From positions 1,584,086 through 1,648,085 of the forward strand of contig CACRSC010000010.1 in the NCBI GenBank assembly GCA_902651635.1: DNA of 64,000 nucleotides, in the 5' to 3' direction. The stretch comes from Mastigamoeba balamuthi (taxonomy: Eukaryota > Evosea > Mastigamoebida > Mastigamoebidae). The translations under genes were made by a program, and so were the position numbers. How positions within the stretch are numbered: the stretch's first letter is position 1; each line of letters begins with the position of its first letter. Shown one piece after another: positions 33,507-45,165 of the stretch. Below the pieces are notes generated by a model. That model was not told where the DNA came from. It saw only the letters and a program-made list of their open reading frames with translations, and made no database searches.

Positions 33507-35372
33507 CGTGGCAGCCATGCCGGCCGAGCGGTACACGTAGGCGCCGATGACCGTATCGTCGGCGGGGATGCCGGGGTCCTCCTCGGGCTCGGCCTTCTTG
33601 AGCGCCTCGTCGTCCGTCTTGCCGTACACAAAGAGCGCGACCCAGAGGATGCCGATCAGCAGCAGGAAGCCGAAGACCGAAACGATGACCGAGGTGACGA
33701 TCTCGCCGTTCTTGAAGCGGTGGTAGTACTCGCCGCACGTCTTGGTGATGACAGTCTGCTGGCAGAGGCTGTCCATGCAGTACTCGTTGGCAACGAAGTT
33801 GCTGGTGATACGCGGGCCGCGGCCCTCGGGGTTGCAATGGGTGGAGAAGGGCCCCGAGATGTCGCCCCAGAAGTTGAGCTGCGCCGATTGATGAAGCAGG
33901 CCCCCGTCGTACACGCGCAGAGCGAACTCGGTGTGGTCGACCGCGCCGAAGTCGTTGTGTATGATTGTGACATCGCTCCAGTTCGCGCTTTCGAGGGCGG
34001 CGACCGTGTTGTCAATGTAAATTGCGCCGTATCCCCTACTCTCGGTGTTTGAAACAGCCTGGAACTCGTTCCCCTCGATCCATACACGCTTGAACGTGCT
34101 GGGAATAATGGGGGCGAATGACAGCACTGCCGGAATGCGCGGGTCTGTGGTCGTGCCGTATGTCAACGACCCAAAATTCTCGAAATGGTTGTTCAGGATG
34201 GTAACGTCGACGGCCGTGTTGAACTCGACTCCCAGTCCCTGTAACCGCCAAAGGGAACCATCCCCCCTGTGATTCAGACCGCGCGGAGGTGAAGGGAACT
34301 GCGAACCGTGAAGGTGTTGCCCTTGATGACGGCTCCGGTAGTGCTGCTGCCGCGCGGCGGCGCAGGAATCTGAAGGACAAAGACACCGCCGCTCTCTGTC
34401 TTGCACCCCACGATGTCGAGGCCCGAGTTCGTGTTGACGAACACTTTGCATGAGCGGGTGGGGGTGGACACGTCCGGCGCCCCTCCCACAAAGCTGCACG
34501 TATCGAACGCGATCCTGCCCGGCCTGCCCGTGGACGGCCAGGAAGTGTTGAGAGACACGAAGTTGCCCGAGGTCACGGTCGCGCTGTTGCTGAACTCGCA
34601 GCCCTTGAACGTGAGCCCCTTCTCGAGGACGGTGGGTGCCCCGCCGACCACAGGCCCGACGGCCGTCGACGACAGCACGAATGCGCAGTCGACGAACGTG
34701 ACGTTGTTGAGGACGACGTTGGACATCACGATGGCGTTGGTGCCGCCGACGGACCACTTGATGTTCCTGAACATGACGTTTTCGAACCGCATGCCCGTCT
34801 TGAACGTGAGCGGCCCGCGCAAGAGGGCCTTGAGGTTGAGATTGGTAGTCGACTTGGCCTGGAACGACACGTTCTTGTCCAGAGTGACTGACTCGGAGAA
34901 CGATCCGACAATCTCAAGGACGTCCCCGTCTGCTCAGGGGACCACACGCCAAAAGTGGCTGAGCAGAGACGAAAATGAAGAGGGAGGCACTGCGGCGTAC
35001 TGGTGGCATTGGTGAGTGCTTTTGAGATGCTGTTATACGCACCCGCACTGCCGCTATTCACCACAATAGTCTTGCTGCAATCACCCAGACCAGGTCAGTA
35101 AAGTAAAGTAGTGCAGAGAATGGCATGCAGCGATACTGCCCCTGCCCCCCAGCCGCCGCTTGAAGCCAGAGGAGAAGCGAAGAAAATGAAGTAAACGGCC
35201 GCCAGAAAAAAAATGAAATTAAAACCAAATTGAATTCAAAAACCAAAAAAAAAGAAGAAGAAGAGCGGAACCGTCGCGAAGGTGGGGGCGGGATTGGCGG
35301 GACCACGGAAAGGGATACATACGCCAAGGCCGCGGCGACGAAGAGCGCCGCCACGAGAAAGGTGCTAGTCAT
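33507..35372 (-). CDS. One-pass membrane protein with beta-helix ectodomain, paralogue 2 (3' cut)
   Basis: ATG at 35372 (MTSTFLVAALFVAAALAYV, signal peptide). An early exon gives CSKTIVVNSGSAGAYNSISKAL; later exons give the same beta-helix plan as paralogue 1 (ILNNHFENFG, IEGNEFQAV, HNDFGAVDHTEF, LNFWGDISGPFS). The transmembrane and juxtamembrane part (ITSVIVSVF or VTSVIVSVF, then VYGKTDDEALKKAEPEEDPG) is nearly identical to paralogue 1, whereas the ectodomain has diverged widely. The gene is cut at the contig junction just after SAGMAAT, so the cytoplasmic tail is not seen. Confidence 0.8.
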
Positions 35373-35619
35373 TGTGGGCGAAGAGAAACTGGTCGTCGGC
35401 TTAAACGGCGGGTGGATACTTGAACGCGCTCCCTGGCAGCTGGCGGCAGAACGGCGTTGAGCGAAGGCGCGGGGCACTTGGCTCTCGTGTGGGATCAAGC
35501 GGGGTTGGCGTCCGGAGCGGCGCGGCGCTAAAAGCGAAGAAACCCCCTTTTTGCTTTTTTCTCAACGAGATATCCTGTGACATCACATTTCTCCACGTCA
35601 CATTTATTTCCGGTTTGAT

Positions 35620-37241
35620 TTACAGAAGGGAAACCAGGCACAGAGCCAGCGACGGAGCAATCAGGGCTGCGATGGAACCTGGGATATCGTCGCCGCCGTC
35701 GTCTATGCCCGCGTTCGTCCTGTTGAACTGGGCCGTGCCTGCGATGAGGCTGGGGCTCTTGGGCAGCGACGCTATGGGCGACGTGAAGCTGGTGTCCACG
35801 ATGCACTCTCCCGAGGTCGTGCAGAGCTCTACCGAGCACGGGCACGTCACTGCATCGCCTGCTCGGAGACGTGAGGCCAAGATACGTACGGGCGAAAGGC
35901 CTCTGGCTCCATACCAGAGTGCTTCCAGTAGTTGTTCACGTCGTGCTCCAGCGCGAACACTTTCTTGTCGTTCGAGGTCACCTTCACGCTCTGCAGGGCT
36001 TGGACGTGGTTCTTCACGATGAAGGCGAACCCGTCGCTCTGAAAGGAGCCCTGTCAGTGGGCGAGCGAGCGAGAGAGCGTGAAGCCTGTGCGGTGTGTGC
36101 GCTCACCGTACTCCAACTCTCCAGACGGAACTTCACATTCCCTGCGAACCTCGTGCACGGCGTGTACTCCCACATGACCTGTACAAAAAGCTGTTAAAAT
36201 CGGTGCCAATCGGGACCTGGGACGCACTTGCATCTGCCCCCACTTCTGGACACCGCCCAGCTCCGTGAAGGCCGTGGGGGAGATGTCGAGCCAGTTCTTC
36301 CTCGCGCACGACTGCGGCACGGTGGACCCCGGCCACAGCACCGGGCACTCGTCGGCCACCATCAGCTCCACGCTCCTGGTCCTGCCCGCGTCCCACACGC
36401 GCATGCACTGCCCGCAGTGGTCCGCCGTGCCCCAGTCGGGCTCCCTGACCGCCGAGTAGTGCGTCTCGTAGTACTTGGAGAAGAGGTGTCCGCTGCCCTT
36501 GCCGTACCCGCACGCCCAGTCCGTCGGGTCGAACATCACGGCGCCGGCCCTGCGCACCTGGCCCTCGACGAGCGGCGCGTCGACGGGCTCGGGGGCGGAC
36601 TGGTTCACGTAGCCGCCGAAGTTGCGCCTGCCAGCGACGACGAGGCCGGTGGCCAGCCGCTGCAGCACAAACTCCTCCGTCACCGTCTCGGCCCCGGCTG
36701 TCAGGCGCAGGCCGGCAGGCGCCCAGGCGATGTTGAGGCTGTCCGACACCCACGTCTCGGGCACGCCGATCGTGAAGCAGTCTCCCCCGGCAGCCCTGTG
36801 CGAAACAGGAAACAACGGCACCCCGGGACAGAACGCGATGCCCCGAGTTAGAAATCGGGGGCCAACGGCAACGAAACGCAGAAAGCGGGCAGCAAGTGCG
36901 CACTGCATCGGCAGCCACTTGCGCGCGGGCTGCTCGAGCGTGGTCACGAAGTCCCACGTGTTGAGCTCCACCTGAATAGCGCCCCGTGGCCGTGCGTGAG
37001 AACGCCAACCGCCAACCGGTTACCGGTATTTTCTGCTGGGGGGAAACGAGCTGGGTGGAACGGCTGGGAGTACTTTGGACAGGGAGGTCCCAGCGGGCAC
37101 GTTGGACACGCAGAGCTGCAGGTACGTGGGGTCCCAGTAGTCGATCCTGTAGACGAGTGGCACCGCGGCCGCGCCAGCAGCGCAAGCGCAGCACGCGAGG
37201 CACAGAAGGATGGCGTTGGCAAAGGCGAGAGGGGGTAGCAT
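35620..37241 (-). CDS. Expansin-like protein with GPI-type C-terminus
   Basis: ATG at 37241 gives a signal peptide (MLPPLAFANAILLCLACCAC). An N-terminal domain (VYRIDYWDPTYLQLCVS, VELNTWDFVTTLEQPARKW) precedes a double-psi beta-barrel: MFDPTDWACGYGKG, HCGQCMRVWD, MVADECPV and NWLDISPTAFTELGG, in which the Asp of LDIS matches the HFDL Asp of expansins. It is followed by the expansin C-terminal beta-sandwich (WEYTPC, GFAFIVKNHVQALQSVKV). After CPCSVELCTTSGEC a spacer leads to a hydrophobic C-terminus (IPGSIAALIAPSLALCLVSLL), as for a GPI anchor. At least five short introns, all frame-keeping. Expansins loosen cellulose-rich walls without hydrolysis; here it could act on food or cyst walls. Confidence 0.8.
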
Positions 37242-37673
37242 TACTGGCAGGCCGTTAATGAACGTGTGCGGTTGTCTCTTTCTGGGTCAAAGATACTTGT
37301 GGTCATCCGAGATTTGCCTTGCAGAATCAAGTCAAAGATACTGCAGGGGTGGGCTTGTCTCAGGCGGCATGTCCGCCGACCCCGTTACCGGAGACAAGCT
37401 GTGTGAAATCATCACGGGGAGAACGCATGGGTGCCCCGCTCTTCTGGGGCAGACCCTCAGAATTGCACCCACATTTCATGAACTTCGATGCCAAATTCGT
37501 TCCGGGGTAAAACGAGGGTCCCGCATTTGGGGCATCTTCTTGTTCCTTTGCACAATCCCCTGTCAGGCAGCTGACCCTCTGTCGTTGCGGCTCAGTTCTT
37601 TCACTTAAGTTTTCACCAGCAAACCGCGCCGCGCGCACACCGCACCGCCCGCGTTTCAGTCCGGATCACCACA
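37242..37673. promoter_or_regulatory. Divergent intergenic region
   Basis: 432 bp between the starts of the expansin-like gene (leftward) and the cysteine-rich membrane protein (rightward). It should contain both promoters. No named element is recognised. Confidence 0.4.
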
Positions 37674-40227
37674 ATGCACACGCGCACCCCCCTCGGCGTC
37701 ATTGCACTTGCGTCCGCGCTCTTGCTTGCAGCGACCGCGACGGCGCAGTGCGACGGCGCAGGCGCAGAAGTCTACGATGCCGACATCAAATCGCCGATGA
37801 CGTGGACATACCCTGTCGCCGGCGGTGCTCCCGTCCACCGCCCATCCTCCCTTTGGTCTCAATTTTACGCTTCCCACGCCCAGATCACGCCGAATGGGCG
37901 CAGCTGTTCACGCCATCCTATGTCCCGTGGCTCTACACCTCTGTATGCATTCTCGCCAGTTGGCTGGCCTTGATGTATGACACTTGGGTCCATCAGGTCT
38001 GCGTGGTTCTGCTGTGCAATGGCGATACTTGCAATTACTCCATCAACGTGTACGAGGAGGACTCACTCACTGGGCAGCCCATGGAGCATCCCATTGCCTC
38101 GTTCAACTTCACGATCCTGACGACATACGACACTGACAACATGTGGATTTACTCGAACATCTCTTTTGGTACCTCATCAGGCCATACGACCGCGATTCAC
38201 TCAAATTTCCTGCAAGCGGTCATAAAACCGAGAATATTCATCGCAGTGGAGTCTTTCTCGGAGTTGCTGAGCATTGGAACTGTGCGTGCAACAAACACAC
38301 CTGTGAGAACAACTTTCTACAGGGAAACCAATCGGGTAAGACCATTCCAGAGGCGACTTTAATTGTGGAGCTGTAGGGATCGTGGACCAGGAGCAGAAAC
38401 GATGGCATTACAGATGAAATAGCGTCTTTTTATCTACGTGCTGCTGGCGAGCGGGCCCATGTTTCTCCACCGAGTGGATGGAACTGCAGTCAAGACAAAT
38501 ATGCTGATGGCGTCTCTTGCGATTGCCAGTGTGGAGCAAGGGACCCTGACTGCGAAAGCCTTGTTGTTGGGCCTGTTTCAAGCAGCTGCCCAGAGAATAA
38601 TGTCTGCTCACCATCTGGATCGTGTATTGGTGAGTAAACAACTGTGGCTATTCGCATCTGAATTAGAGCAGATCCTGGGTGGAAGACATGTGAGCTCTCT
38701 CACTATGGTTCATCTGATGGCTGCCACTGTGATTGTGGGGGCCTAACAGACCCTGACTGCCTTGTTGATAGTACGGCTGTCAACTGTGAGGGATTGGCAG
38801 TGGCTCAGTGCAACAGCACTACAAGGAAATGCCAAGGTGATAATACTGCTTTACTACTCGTAGTCTAAAACCATCAGACCAATGGATATGTGACAAAACA
38901 ATGTATGGAGACGGAATCTGCAACTGCAACTGCGGGGTACCTGATGTGGATTGCACATGGAATTCAAGCCTGTCTCCAGAATGTCCCGGGATGCAGTGCT
39001 GGTTTGGTAGATGCGAGGGTTTGTCCAACCTTGATTTCGTGAATTCATGATTACACAGTGCCTGTTAATTGGATATGCATGAGATCAGATTATGGCGATG
39101 GTATTTACTGCAGCTGTGATTGCGGAGCTTACGACGTTGGTACACGACCAATAATTGTCACGATTGACTGAACAGTTCCACTACAGATTGTGATAACGGA
39201 TCTCTTTTGATATCGGGGTGTTGTAACAATGCCGATGAAATAATGATGTGCAACTTCAATGGAGAATGTGTCGCTCCAGGGTGCGGAAACGGTATATCAA
39301 ATCCAACTTATGAGACGAACGAGGTATGTCTTCTCAGTGCACCCTGACACTGATCTGGTTTCAGCAATGTGACGGGGGTCTGGGATGCAATGATAATTGT
39401 ACCTGCGATGGCAAGCACGTGCCAAAGAACAAGACAGGTGTATGGGACACCAGAGCCTGCGAAATAGGTGAGCCACTTCACGCGTGAATTGGAAGCAGAA
39501 AGTAACACATCACAGCGTGTGGAAACGGCGTGGTAGACACAAATAAAGGCGAGGAGTGTGATGGTACTACTGGGTGCACCAGCTCGTGCGTTTGCGGAGA
39601 CGGGTACAAGCCAACGACCCCGCGGATGCTCTGCACACGGGCCAGCCACACTGGTGTGTTATCCTTGCTCCGATTCAGACAAACTAAGGCGCAGTGTAGT
39701 CAACCGATTATCCATTGTTCTTCCTCTTGCAATCGGAGCCCCCCTGCTGCTTGCCCTGCCTGCAGCGGGCGTTGTTTTGGCCACAATCTGGTACTGCGTG
39801 AACACACACCACTGGCAACTCAGCTGACACGCTGCGCAGCCGTCGTCGTGGAAGAAGAGACCCCAAGCCACTGCATCTTCCGAACGGGGCGAACGGGGCG
39901 TTTGAGAGTTCAGCGACGCAGCTCGTGGACTTCCAGTGCGTCGCTACCGAGTCGCTGTCGTCGCAGGTCAGCTCCAGCCTCTACCAGAGCAGCCCCGAGG
40001 GGTCCTCCGCCTCGGCCACGTGCGCCTACAAGGTCGAGACCATCGTCGACGACGCCGGCACGGTCCTGCGCAAGGTCGTGACGCAGTACGACTCGGACGG
40101 CCGCGTGGTGTCAGTCCGCGACCTCACGTCGTCGAGCACGTCCTCTGGCAGCTCCGGGTGTCTGCCCACGCCGGCGCTGCTCAGCTCCGGAGGGCCTCAG
40201 GCGACCATCGTGCCGCTCTCCTCGTGA
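37674..40227 (+). CDS. Cysteine-rich type I membrane protein, complete
   Basis: ATG at 37674 with a clear signal peptide (MHTRTPLGVIALASALLLAA). An N-terminal domain of about 180 residues (WAQLFTPSYVPWLYTS, VCVVLLCNGDTCNYSINVYEED) is unrecognised. Then come four W-x-C..GDG..C-x-C-x-CG..D-x-DC repeats (for example CDCQCGARDPDC, CHCDCGGLTDPDC, CNCNCGVPDVDC), and two CG-N-G..ECDG..GC..C.C repeats, then a transmembrane helix (LPLAIGAPLLLALPAAGVVL). The cytoplasmic tail (QCVATESLSSQVSSS, YKVETIVDDAGTVLRKV) ends at 40227. About ten introns, several near 40 bp; one at 39654-39678 appears to be only 25 bp. Same plan as the gene at 1-1338; presumably a surface receptor. Confidence 0.75.
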
Positions 40228-40631
40228 GCCCCCGGGGTGTCTGTCAGTTGAGTTGTTGTATCCTTCCCGGAAGAGCGGAAATAGTATTACACCTCCTGAT
40301 CGGGGTTTCCCCCAGACATTCGCGTAAAAGACGTTGACCTTAACAGTGATCTTCAGATTGCGGTGCGCCTGCTCGCACTCGGCTGTGAAGGGCTGAACAC
40401 ACAATTTGTGCTGTGGGGCGCGCTCGGCGGCAGTGCAGGGTTTTCCCCGCGCGTTCCGCACAGATTGTGTCACGGACAATTTAGATCGATCTTTCGGGAT
40501 GTCTGGTGATGTTCCTACCTGCCCACGTGTCCTCTCTTTTTGACAGAACCCTCTCCCCGCAGAAAAATAAAGCAATCAATCTGTAACGTACTGTAGACCT
40601 CCAACTCCTCTCTTCACCACCAGAAGAAGAG
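40228..40631. other. Intergenic between two rightward genes
   Basis: 404 bp. AATAAA at 40566-40571, 61 bp before the ABC transporter start, could be the distal poly(A) signal of the upstream gene. No other gene seen. Confidence 0.4.
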
Positions 40632-43600
40632 ATGTCGCTGGCCGCCGCTAAGACGCCCAGCCCTCCACCGGCTCCCGAGACGGCGCCCCTTGAGGGCCAG
40701 GAGACGCACGAGTCCCTGGGCCCGTCGTCAGGCGAGGCCTCGGAGCAGGACATGAGGGAGCAGGCGACCGAGGACCCCTACGGACTGCTCAGCATCGTGC
40801 AGGTGGTCCCGCCGCCCTTCGACCTCCTCAAGCTCCAGGACGACGACGACACCGGCAACACGCCCAAGGGCAAAGGCAAAGGCCCCGCGAGGAGGTGAGG
40901 GATATCACGTCATCGCTTCTGAATCTCATCCAGTGTGCCCCTGTGCCTGTGCTGACTGACCGCCGGTCGGTCTTCCTCTCCTCAGGGTCAAGTTCCGCGA
41001 GCTCTACCGCTTCGCCGACGGCTATGACAAGCTCCTCCTCGTCATCGGAGTCATCACGGCCCTGGGCACCGGTGTCATGATGCCCATCTTCACGATTTTC
41101 ATGTGCGAAACGCACTAATTCCCCCCCACCTCGGAGGCGGACCGGAACTGAACTCGCGGTGGCGCCAGGGGAGGGATGGTCAACGCGTTCGGGCCGATGG
41201 GGTCGGGCTCGGGGTCAGAGTCCGAGGCGCACGTGATGTCGCACGGCATGCTGGAGCGGTACGAGCACACGGTGATGGACGAGATCAACAAGAACGTGCG
41301 GGCGCTGCTGATCATGGGCGCCGTCTCGTTCGTCGCGCGCTTCGCCATGTCGTTCGCCTTCAGCCACAGCGCCACGCGGCAGTCGGACCGCATCCGGAGG
41401 GCCTACGTGCAGGCGGCGCTGTCGCAGGAGATGTCGTGGTTCGACTCGCAGAGCGTGGGCAAGCTGACGACGCGGCTGACCGACGTCATCAAGATCCAGG
41501 ACGGCATCGGCGAGAAGGTCGGCATCTTCCTGCAGTCCTTCGCCACGTTCGTCGCGGGCTGGATCGTGGGGTTCACCAAGGGCTGGAAGATGTCGCTGGT
41601 GCTGCTCTCGATGGTCCCCGTGCTCGTCGTCGTCATGGGCGCGCTGTCGGCCGTCTTCCGCAAGCTCGTCATGCGCGCGCAGGAGTTCTACGCGCAGGCG
41701 GGGCAGGTGGCCGAGGAGTTCCTCAGCTGCATCCGCACCGTCACGGCCTTTGGCGTCCAGCGCAAGGCCCTCGCGCGCTACCAGGACAACCTCGGCGTCT
41801 CGCGCAAGATGGGCTACAGGAAGGGCGTCGCCATGGGCCTCGCCTTTGGCGCCCTCTTCTTCGTGCTCTTCGGCTCGTACGGCCTGGCGTTCTGGTACGG
41901 CTCCAGGCTGGTCGAGTCGGGCGAGATGAACGCGGGCCGCGTGCTGACGGTCTTCTACTCGATCATCATGGGCGCCATGGCGCTGTCGCAGGTCGGCACG
42001 CTCGTCAGCTCGTTCCTCGAGGCCACCGGGTCCGCCTACGAGCTCTTCCGCACCATCGATAGGCACTCGCGGATCAACCCCCTCAGCGGCGACGGCGACG
42101 TCGTCGAGATCGACGGCGAAATCGAGCTGCGCAACGTGTACTTCCGGTACCCCACGCGGCCCGAGGTCGAGGTCCTAAAGAACTTCTCGCTGCGCATCCA
42201 CAAGGGCCAGACCGTTGCCTTCGTCGGCGGCAGCGGGTGCGGCAAGAGCACCATCGTCGGGCTGCTGGAGCGGTTCTACGACATCGAGAAGGGCTACGGG
42301 GCGCTGCTCATCGACGGCAGGCCCACGACGTCGATCAACGTGCAGTGCCTGCGCAGACAGATCGGCATCGTCTCCCAGGAGCCCGTCCTCTTCGCGACCA
42401 CCATCGGCCAGAACATTGCCTACGGTGTCCACGTGAGCCCGTCGCTGCCCACGCCGCGGGGCCCTCTCTCCCGCCCTCATCGACTGACCTCCCGCCCGCA
42501 ACGCACAGCACGAGGCCACACAGGAGGAGATCGAGACGGCGGCCAAGAGAGCCAACGCGCACAACTTCATCATGGACCTGCCGCAGAAGTACGACACGAT
42601 GGTGGGCGAGCGCGGAGTACAGCTGTCCGGAGGCCAGAAGCAGAGGATCGCCATTGCGCGTGCTCTGATCCGTCAGCCCAAGATCCTCATCTTCGACGAG
42701 GCCACCAGTGCGCTCGACACCGAGAGCGAGAAGACCGTGCAGGCGGCTATCGATGAGGTCACTCGCGGCCACACCTGCATCGTGGTCGCGCACAGGCTCT
42801 CCACGGTCCGCAACGCCGACCTGATCGTCGCCCTCAAGGAGGGGAGGTCCGTGGGGCCCGCGCGAGAGCTTCCCTCAGTCTCACTTGGCCCCCCAAAACA
42901 GAGTGGAGGAGATGGGAACGCACACTGAGCTGATGGCGAAGGAGGGTCTGTACTGGAACCTCGTAAAGAAGCAGCAGGTTGACGACACGGGCGACAAGGA
43001 TAAGGAGAAGGAGAAGGAGGAGACGGAGAGCAACACCACCAAGGCCAAGGAGGAAGAGATGAAGCTCGTTGCCCATAAGGAGGAGTCCGAGGAGCAGAAG
43101 GAGGGAGTCACGGTCTCCAGTCGCCCGGATAGCACGCGGGTCCTGCTTATGCGGGCCTTCTCGCTTCTCAAGCCCAACTGGCACTGGGTCGCCATCGCCA
43201 CGGTGGCCTCCACGATCAATGGAGCGCTGTTCCCGTGCTTCGCCCTCATCATGTCGCAGGTGCTGGGCATCCTGGTCAAGATGACGCCGGGCGACCACCA
43301 GCACGACCACGAGATCCACCTCTGGACCGCGGGCTTCGTTATCCTGGGCGGTGTGGCCATGTTGGTGCAGTTCGTGCAGTACTCGGCCACCGCCATGTCG
43401 TCGGAGCGGCTGACCAACTACCTGCGCTACGAGAGCTTCAAGGCGATGCTCAGGCAGGAGATCGGCTACTTTGACGACAAGTCCCACATGACCGGCGTCC
43501 TGACGACGAGGCTGGCGACCGACGCCACGCTGCTGCACGGCCTGACGGGCAGCCAGGTGTGCCAGATCATCCAGCTCGTCTCCTCGCTGGCGACCGGCAT

Positions 43601-44975
43601 CATCATCGGCTTCACGGGCAACTGGAAGCTGGCGCTGGTGATCCTCGCGTGCGTGCCCCCGCAGGGTGTCGCTGCCGCGGTGAACATGCGCTACATGATG
43701 CTGCATCAGCAGAACATGAAGAAGGTCTACGAGGACAGCGGCCAGATCGCCAACGAGGCCCTCGAGAACCCCCGCACCGTCGCGACGCTGGGGAGGGAGA
43801 TGTTCTTCACGAACAAGTACGGGGCGCTGCTCAAGGAGCCGTCGACCAAGAACATCAAGGCCGCCACGGTGCAGTCGCTGGGCGGCGCCATCATGTCGCT
43901 CTCGCAGATGTGGCTGCCGTGCCTGGCGTTCTGGTACGGCGGCAAGCTCGTGACGAACCCCAAGGAGCACCTGGGCTTCCAGGGGATGATGCGGTCGCAG
44001 TCGGCCATCATGTTCGCCGCGCAGGCCATCGGCCGCATCACCGCGTTCTTCCCCGACTACGGCAAGGCCATAGCGGCGGCGCGCAACATCTTCGAGCTCT
44101 TCGACCGCAAGCCCGAGGTCCCGCCGCCCGACGACATCGCGCCTGCGCGCCCGGGAGAGAAGGACGAGGAGGCCACCAAGCGGGCCTCTGCGGGACACAG
44201 GGCGGCGACCGACGGCGACGCCCCCGACACGATCGTGGACCTGCAGGGCGACATCGAGTTCCGCGACGTGCACTTCTCCTACCCCACGCGGCCGGGCATG
44301 AAGGTGCTCCGCGGGCTCAGCTTCCGCGCCCGCCCCCGTCAGACGGTCGCGCTGGTGGGGAGCAGCGGGTGCGGCAAGAGCACGGTCATCTCGCTGCTGG
44401 AGCGCATGTACAACCCCGCCAGTGGGACGGTGTTCCTGGACGGCAGGCCCGTGGACACGCTCGACGTCGCGTGGCTGCGGTCGCAGATGGGCCTCGTCGG
44501 CCAGGAGCCCGTGCTGTTCGCCGAGTCGATCCTCGAGAACATCCGGTACGGCAAGCCCGGCGCCACGCTGGACGAGGTCGTGGCGGCCACAAAGATGGCC
44601 AACGCGCACAACTACATCTCGTCGTTCCCCAAGGGCTACGACACGATGGTGGGCGAGAAGGGAGTGACGCTGAGTGGCGGGCAGAAGCAGCGCATTGCCA
44701 TCGCGAGGGCGCTGCTCAGGAACCCCAAGATCCTGTTGCTGGACGAGGCTACCAGCGCGCTCGACACAGCCTCCGAGGCCATCGTCCAGGAAGCGCTGGA
44801 CAGGGCCCGGGATGGCCGCACAACGATCGTGATCGCGCACAGACTGTCGACGATCGTCAACGCCGACTGCATCGTCGTGGTGAACAAGGGCCAGGTGGTC
44901 GAGGTCGGCACACATTCGGAGCTGATGGCCCTCAGGGGCCATTACTACACACTGGCGGCAAACCAGAAGAAATAG
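40632..44975 (+). CDS. Full ABC transporter, ABCB/P-glycoprotein type
   Basis: Five exons, about 1,350 residues, with TMD1-NBD1-TMD2-NBD2 order. A Pro/Glu-rich N-terminus precedes [22 protein letters not shown]1 has Walker [11 protein letters not shown]-loop SQEPVLF, signature LSGGQKQR, Walker [13 protein letters not shown] and His switch VAHRLST. A Lys/Glu-rich linker follows ([10 protein letters not shown]). NBD2 has [36 protein letters not shown] and IAHRLST. Both ATP sites are therefore complete. Introns lie at about 40898-40985, 41102-41172, 42433-42508 and 42840-42900. Members export hydrophobic compounds or lipids at plasma or vacuolar membranes. Its 3' 420 bp is found again as a pseudogene at 59472. 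Confidence 0.92.
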
Positions 44976-45165
44976 AATTTGAGTCCGATGAGACTATTGC
45001 AAGCGGCAAAACGCAGCAATCGGATGCCCCAATTGATTCCGAGGTCAGAGGAATGCTGAAAACTCACGAATCAGCTACCCGGAGAGCCTCTCTACTCACG
45101 GTGCGGAGCGCGCATCAGCGAGTTGAGAAAGACGCTCAGGCGTGGGTGTGGCTGTTTTGCTGATC

